Shown in pieces: positions 18,764 through 31,740 of a stretch of 64,000 nt of DNA. Within the stretch, counting starts at the first letter, position 1. Every line of letters begins with the position of its first letter. The translations under genes and the position numbers were made by a program. The notes under the pieces were generated by a model that saw only the letters and a list, made by a program, of their open reading frames with translations, had not been told where the DNA came from and ran no database searches. This stretch comes from Ascaris suum (Eukaryota; Nematoda; Chromadorea; Rhabditida; Ascarididae), in contig CM024188.1 in assembly GCA_013433145.1 (NCBI GenBank), positions 1,674,001-1,738,000 on the forward strand, read 5' to 3'.

Positions 18764-20663
18764 TCGAGTGTTATGTCTTAAAGTTTTCATGAGCTCTTGT
18801 ATATTTGCACATTCCAAGGACATCATTGCAGCATCGTGTCTGCGCATATCTATGTGAATCTGTTTAGCTGATCGAAAGTGCTAAAGCTCAAGATGGAGCT
18901 ATGAAATTCAGTGGATATAACGTGCACCATAGACCGGACGACCCCCGCATACATCACCCCCCCCCCCCCACATTGATGCAACAACCCTGAAAAGAGTTAC
19001 AGACAAACGTACCAAAAAATTTGTATGTATTTTATTATGACTAACCTTTAATTTTACATTAGTTAACTTAGAGAAAGATGAAACTTTCATAGATTTGTGC
19101 GAGCGGCTAGAATAGTCAAAAAATGACAGCATCATTCAGCATATCTAACATTTATTAGAAGAATATTAGAGTGGCTATTTAGGTGAGACGAAAATAAGAA
19201 CGACTCCTCAGAACAGCTCCCCTGCAATGACTCCTCACTTTTTACTCAATAAGGAATTCATGAGGTGAAACAATGCTGTCTATATGCAAATATTCAATTG
19301 TTGAAAGCAGCAAATTGCAAAATTCGTTCGAACGAGCTAAGCGAATCTTATAGTTTGCTTCTTCTATACCCGTATTCATTGTACCGTTTCAAGCTTGATT
19401 ATTGACGAACATTTTAAACAATGCAGTAACGGGAATTATGCGAACGGCCTATTTTGTCCAGCATGGCTTCCTTGCATTAGCAGATCACGACGCCTTACAT
19501 CCTGGAATGTGAATGTGCAGCAGCCATCATGAAAACAGGCTCCTAGAGGGTGAAAGCATGCAGGGGGTACGAAAAACGGGGAGGCAAAGTTGCCTCATCC
19601 CCTTCGAGGTTGATCGTCCACTCGAAAAGCAGCTAAACACCCCTTGGACGTTTCGAGGCATAGAAGGTGTTGGAGATCCATCCATATTCTACTGTGATGC
19701 AAACGAGCGAAGCATTTCTTCGTCAGCGAAGATATAAGATATTATACGAAGCATTATTTCAACACATAGCTGCTGGAGACTCGAATAACGTATTTCCCCC
19801 TCTCCATATGTTTAAATGATATAGATATTTCTTTAGGCCACATGTTAATACATTTAAGTTGGTCATATTTTAGGAAATAATAACAGTTTCATTGAGAACA
19901 AATCAAGGAGATCATGTTCGAATAGAGGAATCATGCTAGAAACAATTACAACTAATTTAAGAAATTCGCACAAGTAAATCTGGTCATTTGATGTTTAGCT
20001 CAAGTGACACATAATGTTTCTTTGCTTTCGTTGATTTAGTTGGCAATAATTTGATGGGAAAATTAGTTGGCAATAATCTCAACTAAACTCTTAAGATTCC
20101 TCTCTCATTTAGCAACGAGAATTGAATTCTACATAAGGAAATAACGAAGATATGATCAAGTAAAAAGACCGATTCTAGGCCTAATTCGAACGTTCGTTGA
20201 TGATCGCAAAATATACGCACACTACTGCCTTAAATCCCAAATAGTCGAAGCAAACAAACGGGGCAGCCGACTGCCGCGATGCGGTCAGCAAAGCGTCTCG
20301 AACGGAAAAATAATGAACAGCGGCGAATTCGATGATGTGTGCGCTTCGATGTGAGCGTTAAAAATTGTCTCGCGTTGTGCACGCGTCAGCCTATTTTTCT
20401 CCCCACTTTATACACGTACACTGTAGTTTGCGTTTTGAGAATAAGGCGCATTTTCGAATGTTCACTCGCACAAGTTTTAAATGAAGTGATTATAGCCGAA
20501 TAGGTGCAACAATTAGGCGCAATAGCTACAGCAAGAAGAACTCTCAGAAGTAAAGTTAATTCAAGCGATACCTCGATGAAGTAGTAACAGACGCTATCCG
20601 CTTAAATAAAACCTTATCAGCCGGCTGTCTTAATCAAACTAAACTATTCTTAAAAAATTTTAT
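18764..20663. other. intergenic, no gene seen
   Basis: Short open frames only, plus a C run around 18958-18969. Nothing supportable as a gene or RNA. Confidence 0.4.
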
Positions 20664-21505
20664 TTAGTAAACGTAATGTTTAACGGCAAAATGCTCAAAT
20701 ATGGCATGTCGAAAGTCGCGTGTTTCAGGTGAGGATTTCCTCTCTGAGGATGTTGGAAATCGATTCAAAATGAATCCCATCAAAGAATGTTTGCTTCGTT
20801 GACCGATCCTAAAACAATTGCTGCTTTCAAAAAATCGTGAACCGCAAGAATCGCAAACGGTGAATTTCTCATCTAGAAACGAAAAAAGAAAAAAGGCTAA
20901 CAAAAAGTGTCATCAATGCATTCATTCTTCATGAAAATCTTTACCTCATTAAAGTATGTGGAAGCTCGTTGGAGCCGAGAAATCCTTCGTCACTTCAGAA
21001 GCATGATCGAATGATTCAATGTCAGGATACTGTAGCTGTTTGAAACAGATGAAGATTTTCTTGGCAGAATCCTAACCGGTGAAGGAGACTTTTATTTACT
21101 GCTAGAATTATTTATGGCTGGAATCCAGGATTAAAAAAACTGCAAGGAATGAAGATATATTGGTTTTCCCAAAAGGTCATACTTCAGTCGGATCTCCCAG
21201 CCAGCTTTGAAGGTTTTGATGTGTCTTTTGGGATGAAGGTGGAATTCTGGAAAGAAAGAAGGCAATAACAGATGAATAATCTGACAATTTGCTAGCACTT
21301 TGTGAAAACATGAAAGAAAAACATACTCAAGCCCAGAGAAGAAATTTTTATTTGCAGAAAATTGTCTCCGCACACACCCCTCAAATTTCGATTATCGCAA
21401 CTCAAGATTACGGCGTCACTCAACTTCACCAACCACGATATATGCCGATGTGGCTTTCAACGATTATCCTCTTTTTAGAAACTTGAAACAACATTTCCGG
21501 GTCAG
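20664..21505 (-). other. gene-like minus-strand exon cluster, possible zinc finger remnant
   Basis: Several minus-strand blocks have good acceptors and protein-like frames. 21505-21430 (acceptor ATTTTAG) reads DPEMLFQVSKKRIIVESHIG. A block starting near 21254 (acceptor TTTCCAG) reads either SSQKTHQNLQSWLGDPTE followed by a GTATGA donor, or FHLHPKRHIKTFK. A block starting near 21043 reads QYPDIESFDHASEVTKDF and reaches a stop. A block starting near 20877 (acceptor TTTCTAG) reads EKFTVCDSCGSRFFESSN, which resembles the first half of a C2H2 zinc finger, and ends at a stop at 20664. I could not join all blocks in one phase. Joining the first two in the obvious way makes a stop codon. This is either a real small gene with different junctions or a decaying one. 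Confidence 0.3.
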
Positions 21506-21738
21506 CTAAAATGAAACCGATCGGTAAGATTTTAATTTTTGTTCGGGGCTTATTTTAATTCACTTCATATATTGCTCTTTTTCAACGGTATAGAATTGTT
21601 GAAGAATAGACATCAAAAGTACACTGATGTTGAGGGATTTTATATTTAAATATGCCTATAAGTTGCTTTCCTGCCATTACTGCAACTATATAATTACAGA
21701 AACTTTTCTAAACCGCTGCAAATTATTGCAAAAATCGC

Positions 21739-23072
<1,334 letters not shown>

Positions 23073-23603
23073 TCACAGCAGCATATTCGTTCCACACAAC
23101 ACCTCCACTTTCGAATTATGAACGATACGTCGTGTGTGCGGATCCATGTGAAGACGAATGGAAATGAGGCGAGTACGCGTTGAGCGACGGAGGGACGTCG
23201 TCGGCATAGGAGACTCTGGTACTGGATTTGCGGCGCCGGCGTCAAAGTTGAACAGCGACGGGTCGAATGCGTCCAGCGGTCGATCAAGGATCTGCGTATT
23301 CATACGCAATCGCAGAGTGGTTGTTGTGACTGGTCGCCAACTGTTGTGATTCCGGCAGCAGAGACGTTGAAGCGGGAGACCGAGTGTGGAAGGTGAGGGC
23401 AACGGAGATAGTAGAAGTGATTTATTGGGGAGCATCACATCTCCCAATCCGAGTAGAATAGAGACGACTAAAGGGGTGGCGAAGGAGGGCTGCCGATAGG
23501 GGAACTGACGAGTGAAGACTGACGAATGAAGAAGATTGAATCTGACGGGCTGAAGCCCGATTTGTATAGGCCTCAGATATCGCCTGGGGCAGCACAAGAG
23601 CAC
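23073..23603 (-). other. unassigned 176-codon minus-strand ORF
   Basis: This GC-richer open frame has a Pro/Ser/Thr/Arg-rich product. The stretch around LDAFDPSLFNFDAGAANPVP followed by SLRRSTRTRL is the most protein-like part. Basic RRSTR-type runs occur in many unrelated proteins, including retroelement polyproteins, so no family is assigned. A long frame is also open on the opposite strand over part of it. Confidence 0.2.
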
Positions 23604-24563
23604 ATAAGTCGATCAATGATATGATGTGATGAACAATTAACAAGAATCGACTATACGAGTAAAAGTGATCACTGAAGTAGTTATCTTGGGTTGGCTCTTC
23701 AGCTCCATACCCAACAGTGGTCTTTCCCCACAACAGTAGTAAACCGTTGTCAGTCGTTGAATATCTCAAAAAAAAAAAAAAAAAACTGCTAAGCATTACT
23801 TAGGTTGCATACCCGAACAATAACGCAAAAGTTAGCGTTCTTTAGTAAATTGGCTCATTGACGAATGTTCACCTCAATGTTCAATATCTAGAGAATGCCT
23901 TTGCGTATTCCAAACAATCGCTCGTTCTGTCATTATTGCAACGAAGAACAATCATTATTGATAAAATTTATACATAATGTGAGAGTGTATGCAGTCGATG
24001 CTTATGCAGTAGAAAAATTATATTTCATAATCATAGTAAGTTATCGTTTTTATTGCTCTAAGGCCAACTGTATTTGTGCAAAATTTCGAAATTGAATCGG
24101 AAGCAGGATTGAAATTCTTCGCTTATTCTCATTAAAAAAAAATATTGCTAGCATTACCATTCGTTGAAAAGTGAGCGTTAATGCTTGTATCGCCTATAAT
24201 TATGGCGTCGTTGATAAGGCCGACTAGTTTCTAATAAACTTTAATAGCAATTGAGAGTGTTGTGTAATATCGACAATCATATAATCTGAAAATGTAGCAT
24301 AATCATATGCTAGCCTTAGTGATTAGATTGATTAAGTTATACTCATTAAGGAACGCCTCAAGCAAGTCATTCTAGTGTGCAACACTATCTGCGAAGAAAT
24401 GGTCAGGATTAAGAATCGCACATTGTTACAGAGGGGTGACCTAATGCACTAAATACAACAATTGCTTCAGAGAATATTTTTATATAAAAGGCGATGAATG
24501 ACGATGACAATGAAAAACAGCGACACGAAATCTCGCGTTGCAGAAAATATCAAGACAAAATAG

Positions 24564-24890
24564 CTTGGCTGGATATCTGAAGGAAAAGTTATACCCTCAG
24601 AAGAAAATACTCAAGGAATCAAGTGGAAATACAGCTTCGTAATCGCCCTTCTTTTTGCTTGCGTCGGAACTGCTGCTTCGAAAGATTTAGACGCCGAAGT
24701 TAATGAAAGCAACGAGTCAGGAAAAGCATCTCTAGGCCATATTCACGAAGTCAGAATAACAGTAGCAGCGATAATTTCAGCTAATGCGCTCAAGCCGAGC
24801 AACTCGTTCACATTGCTGCGCATATTGAAAATGTTGTATCCTTTAAAAAGCCGAGTTTTGCTGCCACAATCCCTAGGAAACGTGAGTTAA
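24564..24890 (+). other. possible secreted-protein exon
   Basis: A 109-codon open frame without a Met start. An acceptor-like CCCTCAG ends at 24600. Soon after it, the frame encodes KWKYSFVIALLFACVGTAAS followed by an acidic stretch (DLDAEVNESNESG), the look of a signal peptide and mature N-terminus. The frame ends at TAA 24888-24890. If real, the start codon must lie in an upstream exon I could not identify. No family is recognised. Confidence 0.25.
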
Positions 24891-25195
24891 GCCTACAGCA
24901 ATAAGACCGATTCTCGAAGAGGGCAAGTGAAGCTTACCCGACACGCATTCTGAGATCCTTACGATGACCTGTCGTTGGCCTAGTTCTATTAATGCAAACT
25001 TTTGATTCGAATAATTTGTGTTCATAATAACACAAACTCCATGGTACGCCAGAATGCGATGACGAAAGCAACAACCTGCATAATTATAATAAGTCTGCGA
25101 ACTGTGCACTGTTCAAATTCGCACGGTCCTTGGATTAAAGAAAATCGTAACAGAACAAAAATGATGCAATAATCAACCTGGGACACTGCCAAAAT

Positions 25196-25350
25196 TTACA
25201 CAAAGCCTAGGCCTGACTTCAACGCCTCCTCGTTCAACACATACAGTTTTCCCTCTGGTGACATCCGCTCTTCACATTCTGTTCCGTCCGCTGGACTTGA
25301 TATAGCCGTAGAGGGGAATGCGAAAGTAAGAGGGATGAGAATGACGTTTT
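25196..25350 (-). other. possible terminal exon of an unidentified minus-strand gene
   Basis: After an acceptor-like TTTCCTCAG, a phase-1 frame of 51 codons runs to TAA at 25198-25196. It ends in the protein-like sequence RMSPEGKLYVLNEEALKSGL followed by GFV. Upstream on the same strand (25351-25860) are more Pro-rich and basic open blocks, for example QVPLPLPLQPVMP and DTDHPMSPACNTQSIELFEL. These suggest a multi-exon gene with short exons whose junctions I could not settle. Confidence 0.3.
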
Positions 25351-26238
25351 CTGAGGAAAGCAGAGGTCAGGGAAGAACATCGACGTTTAAACCGACGCAG
25401 GAGACGAGGTGCTGTAGGGTAGATGGAGACTTTTGTTATGGATTTTGGTTGTTCACAGGCATCACAGGTTGCAATGGTAATGGTAAAGGGACTTGAATCT
25501 GCCATTCGATGAGTTAGTGATTCAAGCGATGTCGCCACGGAGCCGAGAACAGCTCAAACAACTCAATGGACTGGGTATTACACGCTGGCGACATCGGATG
25601 ATCAGTGTCCATTTCGGAAATGATAGAAGGAATTCAGTGTTTCCTTCCTGTCAGGAAGAAGACCTTGTCCGATGGTAAAAAGATGTGATTTGAGGTAGCA
25701 TGATGCTGGCTGAATTGTCTTCTCATTCGTTCATATCTATGTAATGAGTTTTTTAAGCGCGAGTGAAAATATGGACGCCGTCGATTGAAAGTAAAACTTT
25801 CTCTGTTTCTCAAAAATAGCATTTTCGATATCCACATGTTGGAAAAACAAACATTCATGCGATTTAATGGCGATAGAAACGTTTAAAAGAACCATCGTCA
25901 AACTGCCTTGGAAAATCTGCGCCCATCCACAAATTGCGTAACGCTGCTCTCGAACGAATACGCTCCACGAGCTTTTGAAGCCTTTTTGTTAATACTCATG
26001 TTGATTTTTTAAAACAGTACTATAGTGATTTAACACAGTCTTCGCTTTCTTGATCGTAAAGTAGACCATATTTCACTCACCTAATCAAGTCCTCCCACTT
26101 CCATGCTCTATAGCCCAGAACACGGTACTCGAAAATCGCTAGCAATGACGTTCGGTGGCTATACAGAAGCCTTTGGAGCCTGACCCCGTGATAGGAACAA
26201 GAAAAAAAGCACTCCCATGGCCTCCTTTCCGAAAGCAT

Positions 26239-26350
26239 CGCTACAGTAGAGTAATGTTTGGTTCAGTACGGCAGGGCTTGAAACCATGGTAACTTGAACA
26301 GGCGAAAACAGTAAACTCAGTACTGAACCAAACATTACTCCACTGTAGCG
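26239..26350. repeat. 31-bp near-perfect inverted repeat, 50-nt loop
   Basis: The left arm 26239-26269 (starts CGCTACAGTAGAGTAATG) and the right arm 26320-26350 (ends CATTACTCCACTGTAGCG) are reverse complements with one mismatch. The 50-nt spacer contains no obvious gene. The block could be a foldback/MITE-like element or fold into a hairpin RNA. Confidence 0.9.
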
Positions 26351-26399
26351 GACAATTTTCGAGTCAGAGTTCAAAATCGCTTAAGACGCCGATCCCGTG

Positions 26400-29300
26400 A
26401 ATTTCTTTCGAATCGTTACGGCGAATCTCCACCCGAGAAGTGCAGATGGACAGAGAGGTGAATAAACAGGTATGAGCTACTCTCTATGTGCGCCTAAAAA
26501 GCAAAAAAGCTTTTCGTTTTCTATGGGGATTATTATCGTATTTTCAAATATTTTTTTGTTGCATTTTGGTCGTTCGAACTGAAATATACGTATCCGCATT
26601 TCGTTATCGATTTTTCCTATTTGCTTCCGCTTAAATCTATCTGTTAATTGAGTTCGCAGCTTACTCTCGCTCGAAATGATCGTCCATCTGAAATTTCCTC
26701 TACGACAATTTTGAAACAGCTGCGGCGGGAAGCGCCGAAACATGAGGGGAGGGGAAGAAACACGTAAATGGGCATCCCATACCCACTATTTCGAAGTACC
26801 AGAGTGGGATGGATGGAAATCCTAAATAACGATGGGATCGGAAATACTGTGACTTTTGACTTGAAAAGAGGCTAACGGCTTCCGTGGAAATACTGTCTAT
26901 CTGAATCGTCACCTTAATGTCGCAAAAGTGTAAAGTGAGCGATTATATGGAGAACAAAGTCACAGAAAATGCTGTACCAGTGGAACGTCCGTGAAACATC
27001 GTGATATATTCACAGCCTTTGCAAGACATCCGTGACATACACATCGACATTCGGCGGATGATCTAATGGCAGCCGAGTAACTCTAATAGAGGAGAGTGCA
27101 TTTCCAATTTGGCGATTAGCAGATCGCTCACGCTATAACTGATATTCCAGAATGTTGTCGGTTTCGTTTCTTCAAATCATTAGGTCATGCTAACCTTATG
27201 AGAATTAGCCTCGCTTTAATCGACATACTGATGTACCATCGTGACGAGGGTACATGCAACGTCGCTTAAGCGACAACAAATCGGAAGAGCACACATGGTC
27301 GCTATTCACGCGGATCGCGGTATGCGCATGCACGAACTGCCACAGTGTCGCTGATCTCCGGTATTCGATCGGGCAACAGAGTGCGTTTGCCTCGTCGGCC
27401 GGTCGCCTCGTTCAGCTAACGACGACCACCGCTGTGCCTGTCGTCGCGGACTCTCTTGCTGGGTGATGCTTTTCTCGATGCATCACCGCGGTCAGTGCTC
27501 CACGCTGCTCGCTCTCCCGCGCTATTTCTCCTCTGCGTCGTCGGTATACTCTCGTGGACACACTCTTTTCACGCGCTTCTTTGGCACGATCGACGTGTGT
27601 TGAACAAGGATGGGTCTGATGGTGTTTTCAGTGTGTCTCTTGACTGGATCTGCGACCGCTGAGTCGATCCCTCCCGTCGAACCGCCGTTGAGCGTGCGCC
27701 GCCGTTGCTCGCCGTACCGCCCATCACTTCGGCAGGCCCACTTGTGCACATACACACATCCCTCGCTTTATCTCGCGCTTTGCTTTGTGGTTTTAGTGCG
27801 GCTTAAAAGCCGTTTTTTTGGCATTGTTTGGCAGTATTTGGCACAAAGATATTTAAGTGTATGCTGAACATTACGTAGAAAGTGAATGCTTGCTAATGAG
27901 ATATGAATGAACAGACGAGGGATGATGAGTGATGCTTGTTGCAGTCCAGTGTTGTTACTCTGCGCTATCTCACTCATCAGTCATGCTAAGCACTAACGAG
28001 GATCCCATTGTGTATAGGGTTGGTTTGTTGGAATATCTGATAGGGTACCATTCTCGTCAGCAGGCGTAATTTCGAGACGAAAGAAGTATTGCGCATCGCG
28101 TACGTATCTTTGATTTTGTGCTCGTCGATAGGGGGATCGGTCGCTGCACACACTTTGCACTCTCTGCCCTCAGCGATTGTGTCGAATCAGCAACGGGCCG
28201 TCGGGACGCGGCTTATGCACACAATACCACACACGCCACCCGCGTTAATGTTACGTATCTCGTCACTATCGCCTACTCATGCTTAATTCGTTCTAGTTGT
28301 TGTACTCTTGCCGTACGAGAATGAGTTTCTGATTGTCAACTCAATCCCGATATAGAGTATTCCATTATCCTCATATACAACCTGGTATAAATGAAGTTCT
28401 CTTTGCAATTTCTTTTAGCATTTGAGTAATTGCGAAACGAATTAATCGTGCTTGAATTTCTGACTGATTGCATAGTCTGGACTTGTAACTCTCTGCGACC
28501 ATAGACGTTTTAGTTTTGTGCGCAAAAAAGATAGGGATATTTTTTGCCCACTACCCGTGCAGAAGTTTTTGAGGTTAGCGTATACGATACATAGATTGTA
28601 GAGGTAGAAAGCTGATCGTTTTATCGTTGTGCGTCATGAAGATGTATGTGGAACAGCGAGGAGGAAAAAAAGAAGCAGGTTAACGTTTACGCAAACTCTT
28701 CGATCATTTGAACGATTGAGGCGTACGCTTACGCTCGGTGTGGAATGTATTCGTGCATCAGACATCACCTTTTATGTAAGCACGTTGAGGTACGAAACAC
28801 AACGAGAGCGGAAATGCGTAGTTTTATGCTATGAGAAAACGTTTATTTATTATACCTTCTAGATTAGTTGATGTTTTAAGTGCTAAACAATAAGGTTTTG
28901 AGGGTACATTATATAGGTATAAAAGTACCGCATTTCTTCTTCTAGTGATATTCAGTTCTTCCACGGATCTGATACGTAAACATCGAAGGGAAGATGGATG
29001 TGTGGGTTTTCTACGCATTAAAGCTATCAGTTACGCATTCGTAGCGTATCTTATTTCTTTATAAATCGACCAGCATTACTCAATTTGAGATGATCAATAA
29101 TTCTTTGCAGGAAATGAAAGATATATAAGTAGATAAATATTTTTTGATGGTTTTTTTCTTATCGCAATTTATCCTCCTATTTTTGAGGTAATTTTCGCAG
29201 ATGCTAAAAACTTGCATTAAGTTAGTTATTATTTTGAAATTTTTAAAGATTTCATGAGATTTGCATTCAACTTGCACCTCTTCGATTGTTCGGTTGAAAG

Positions 29301-30322
29301 TTTGATTATATTCGACGAAAAAGTTCAGCGTTTGCATAAAGTGTGTTGGTTTTGTGTACACGTTGTGATAGGCAAAAGGGTCATTTGCTTAATGCGCATT
29401 CAAATATATTCTTCTGCTTCTATTCCTCAAGCTCATAGGTCTGATAATAATTCGATATTTGTTGGTTTTCAATGTTGGCCGATGCGCAATATATGGTGCG
29501 CTAGTTCGTGTGACATTGGCAATGCGGTTTGAACGGAAATGCGAGGTTTTAAGTTCCTTCTTTGTTTCTCCGACTTGAGTAAAATGTGAATTTGATGCAC
29601 TTCTTTTCTCTTAATCTGACAGTGGTAGCTGAATATTTCTCAAGGTGTTGAGAGGGAGGACGGTTTTTTTACGTTGTAAGAAGCAGGTGGGTCGTGTGGG
29701 ACTGTAGCCGGCGTTTGCTTCGATGTCTGTTGGCGTTTTGGTATAATGATGTCTGTCGATGCGTCTCGTCTCCTGGTGTTGTGTCCGCCGTATCGACCTA
29801 CATGTCGTTATCTAGTGCCCTTGCTCGACTGTGCTTTCATCTTACATGAGAAGCATACATTCATGCAACGACACTTTACATCTACGCTGTGGTTGTTTCT
29901 ATGGAAGATAACTATGAACATAGGGAAACGTAGAAACCGATGCCGAATCTCAAAAATATCTGAGCGAAGATTGCATTCCCAGTGCAATCTTTAATTGCTT
30001 TTGCGGAAACCACCTGAATCAATAGCGGTCAATAGGAAGCAGATCTTAAGTGAGGTAAATCGGCCAGTAAATTATGGTTAGCAATTGCAATAGGAGTGAA
30101 GTGAGTACGTGAAAAGGTGAGCGCCGATTACGTAAATGACGTCATAAGAAGCTCGTGCTGATCGCTTAATTGCCACATGTAAATATTTGTTAGGTAAAAC
30201 AGTTAAGGATTGAACTGATCGGATAGACCTCAATTAAAAAGTCGAATGATTGCTAATAGGTATGTAGTCATGCGATGGACGTACGTATGTGGTGGCAATC
30301 AACTGATGTTTGGAAATTCTTC
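26400..30322. other. intergenic; GC/CpG-richer block at about 27.2-28.3 kb
   Basis: No splice-consistent coding exons were recognised. Between about 27240 and 28330 the base composition shifts to GC-rich with frequent CG dinucleotides, and several short frames open on both strands, as is usual when stops become rare. The position upstream of the large plus-strand gene makes a promoter or 5' UTR role possible, but nothing in the sequence proves it. Confidence 0.35.
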
Positions 30323-30481
30323 CATCTTTCCTTCTGGGAACTCATAGTGTTTCTCTAGAATTTCCGTTTCATTTGCAAGAGAATTTCCGTTTCATTTCCG
30401 TTTCACTAGTGTTTCTCTAGAACATCTTTCCTTCTGGGAACTCATAGTGTTTCTCTAGAATTTCCGTTTCATTTGCAAGAG
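30323..30481. repeat. 59-bp direct duplication, 100-bp period
   Basis: The 59-bp stretch at 30323-30381 recurs identically at 30423-30481. It begins CATCTTTCCTTCTGGG and ends CATTTGCAAGAG. The 41-bp spacer itself repeats parts of the unit (AATTTCCGTTTCATTT and GTGTTTCTCTAGAA), which points to local slippage duplication. Confidence 0.95.
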
Positions 30482-30841
30482 GTAGAAGTAACAAGTTCGC
30501 ATGTGCTTCTCTGTGATAGTAATCTCCACGATTTTCGGCGAAATTTTCTTAAGAAATGTTTATGAGGTGTGCGTTGCCTAATCATTGTCTACGTTGAAAG
30601 CAGTAATATTGTAAAGTGATCTCGAAAGGTAAACGACTCTCAACGTTTCAAGGATATTGACGTTATCGAATATCTCCAATATTTGCACATAGAGTGTGCT
30701 GTAATAAATTACTATTTTGCTTAGGAAATGCTCATTTATATGGGTTTTCTTTTTAAATTGCTTGTTTTTGATGTTGTTTTCTTTAAGAAATTCGTTCAGA
30801 ATCACCTTATCATCGAAATGGAAAACGCTGTTTCATTTCAG

Positions 30842-30914
30842 GAATCAACATATCGAAGCGCTTCATTCAAGTGACGGAGACGGATCTGGTTACCACTAGT
30901 TCAGTTCCTTTCAG
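30842..30914 (+). other. candidate upstream (5' UTR) exon of the tandem-HTH gene
   Basis: A 73-nt block between a strong acceptor (TTTCATTTCAG) and a strong donor (TTTCAG/GTAAGT). One frame is open (ISKRFIQVTETDLVTTSS), but its exit phase does not fit the next recognisable coding exon at 33220, which is why I treat it as untranslated or as part of another transcript. A second similar block is 31948-31991 (ATTGCAG acceptor, GTTTGT donor). Confidence 0.4.
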
Positions 30915-31000
30915 GTAAGTAGTACCATGATGTCATTATCCTCCTTGAGAGAAAATATTTATGAGTATCACACTTACTACCTGAACTTTAGAATATTAAC

Positions 31001-31740
31001 CTATTTATTTCCTTTACAATACAACATATTTTCGTTATTCTGCGTAAAGCGAACTAAATCAAGTGACGCTTTATAGTTTAGATCAGTGTCACCATAAATG
31101 TTGTAAGCTTCAGTTATATCGCTAAGAGTTTGCCTCATTTCTAGTGTTAACAGTTTTGACTGCTCAAGTGTATCATCGCTGAATGACAAGATTCAACCAA
31201 ATTCGAGCACTGCAGACAGCTCTCTTTTTCAAGCAAATTCAAGAGTTTAGTAAATTTTTCAGTCAAGTCCAGACAGTCTTTTAGTGAATCGATTCTGTGC
31301 AGATTCCGGTATGAGTCCTTTGGGGTTGTGGTGGATTAGATAATAATGTCATAATGGAGGACATGCAGGACAAATGACATATGCGTGCTAAGTAAGAAAT
31401 CAGTACTTAAAGCTTTAAAAGCACCGGAAATGAAGTTGACAGCATTATGCGCTTTTATATCGTTTCTGATGGAGTGAACTATATCTTACTATCGATCATA
31501 ATTCCTAAACGCTTAGCTCAGGGAATGTCTTCGGTAATGAGCGAGGATTGAGTAGCTGAATTATTACCTAATACCTGACAGCTAGACATAGAAAAATTCA
31601 TCTGTAAACGATTGCATCAACCACATATAGCTAATAATGTCGTTCATATATGCCAAAGGGATACTAGACCCACCACAGAGCCATGGAGTGCCCAGAGACC
31701 ACGGGCGAATTGGACTTTGCGATCTAGTTGTAGTTAATAT
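31001..31740 (-). pseudogene. decayed non-LTR retrotransposon reverse transcriptase, 3' part
   Basis: With several frameshifts and stops, the minus strand reads in LINE reverse-transcriptase order. A GSVVG block (PQGSVLGP-like) and YMNDII (LYINDL-like) lie near 31630-31690. These are followed by QSFTDEFF, then CQVLGNNSA and RLGIMIDSK (the KDLGVIIDSK-like block). Next come AFKALSTDFLLSTHMSFVLH and, near 31000-31190, LTLEMRQTLSDITEAYNIYG (the final LELRR..D.I..YKI-like region). No frame is intact over more than about 65 codons, so the copy is dead. The LINE clade cannot be decided from this fragment. It lies between the candidate 5' exons and the first coding exon of the tandem-HTH gene. Confidence 0.7.
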
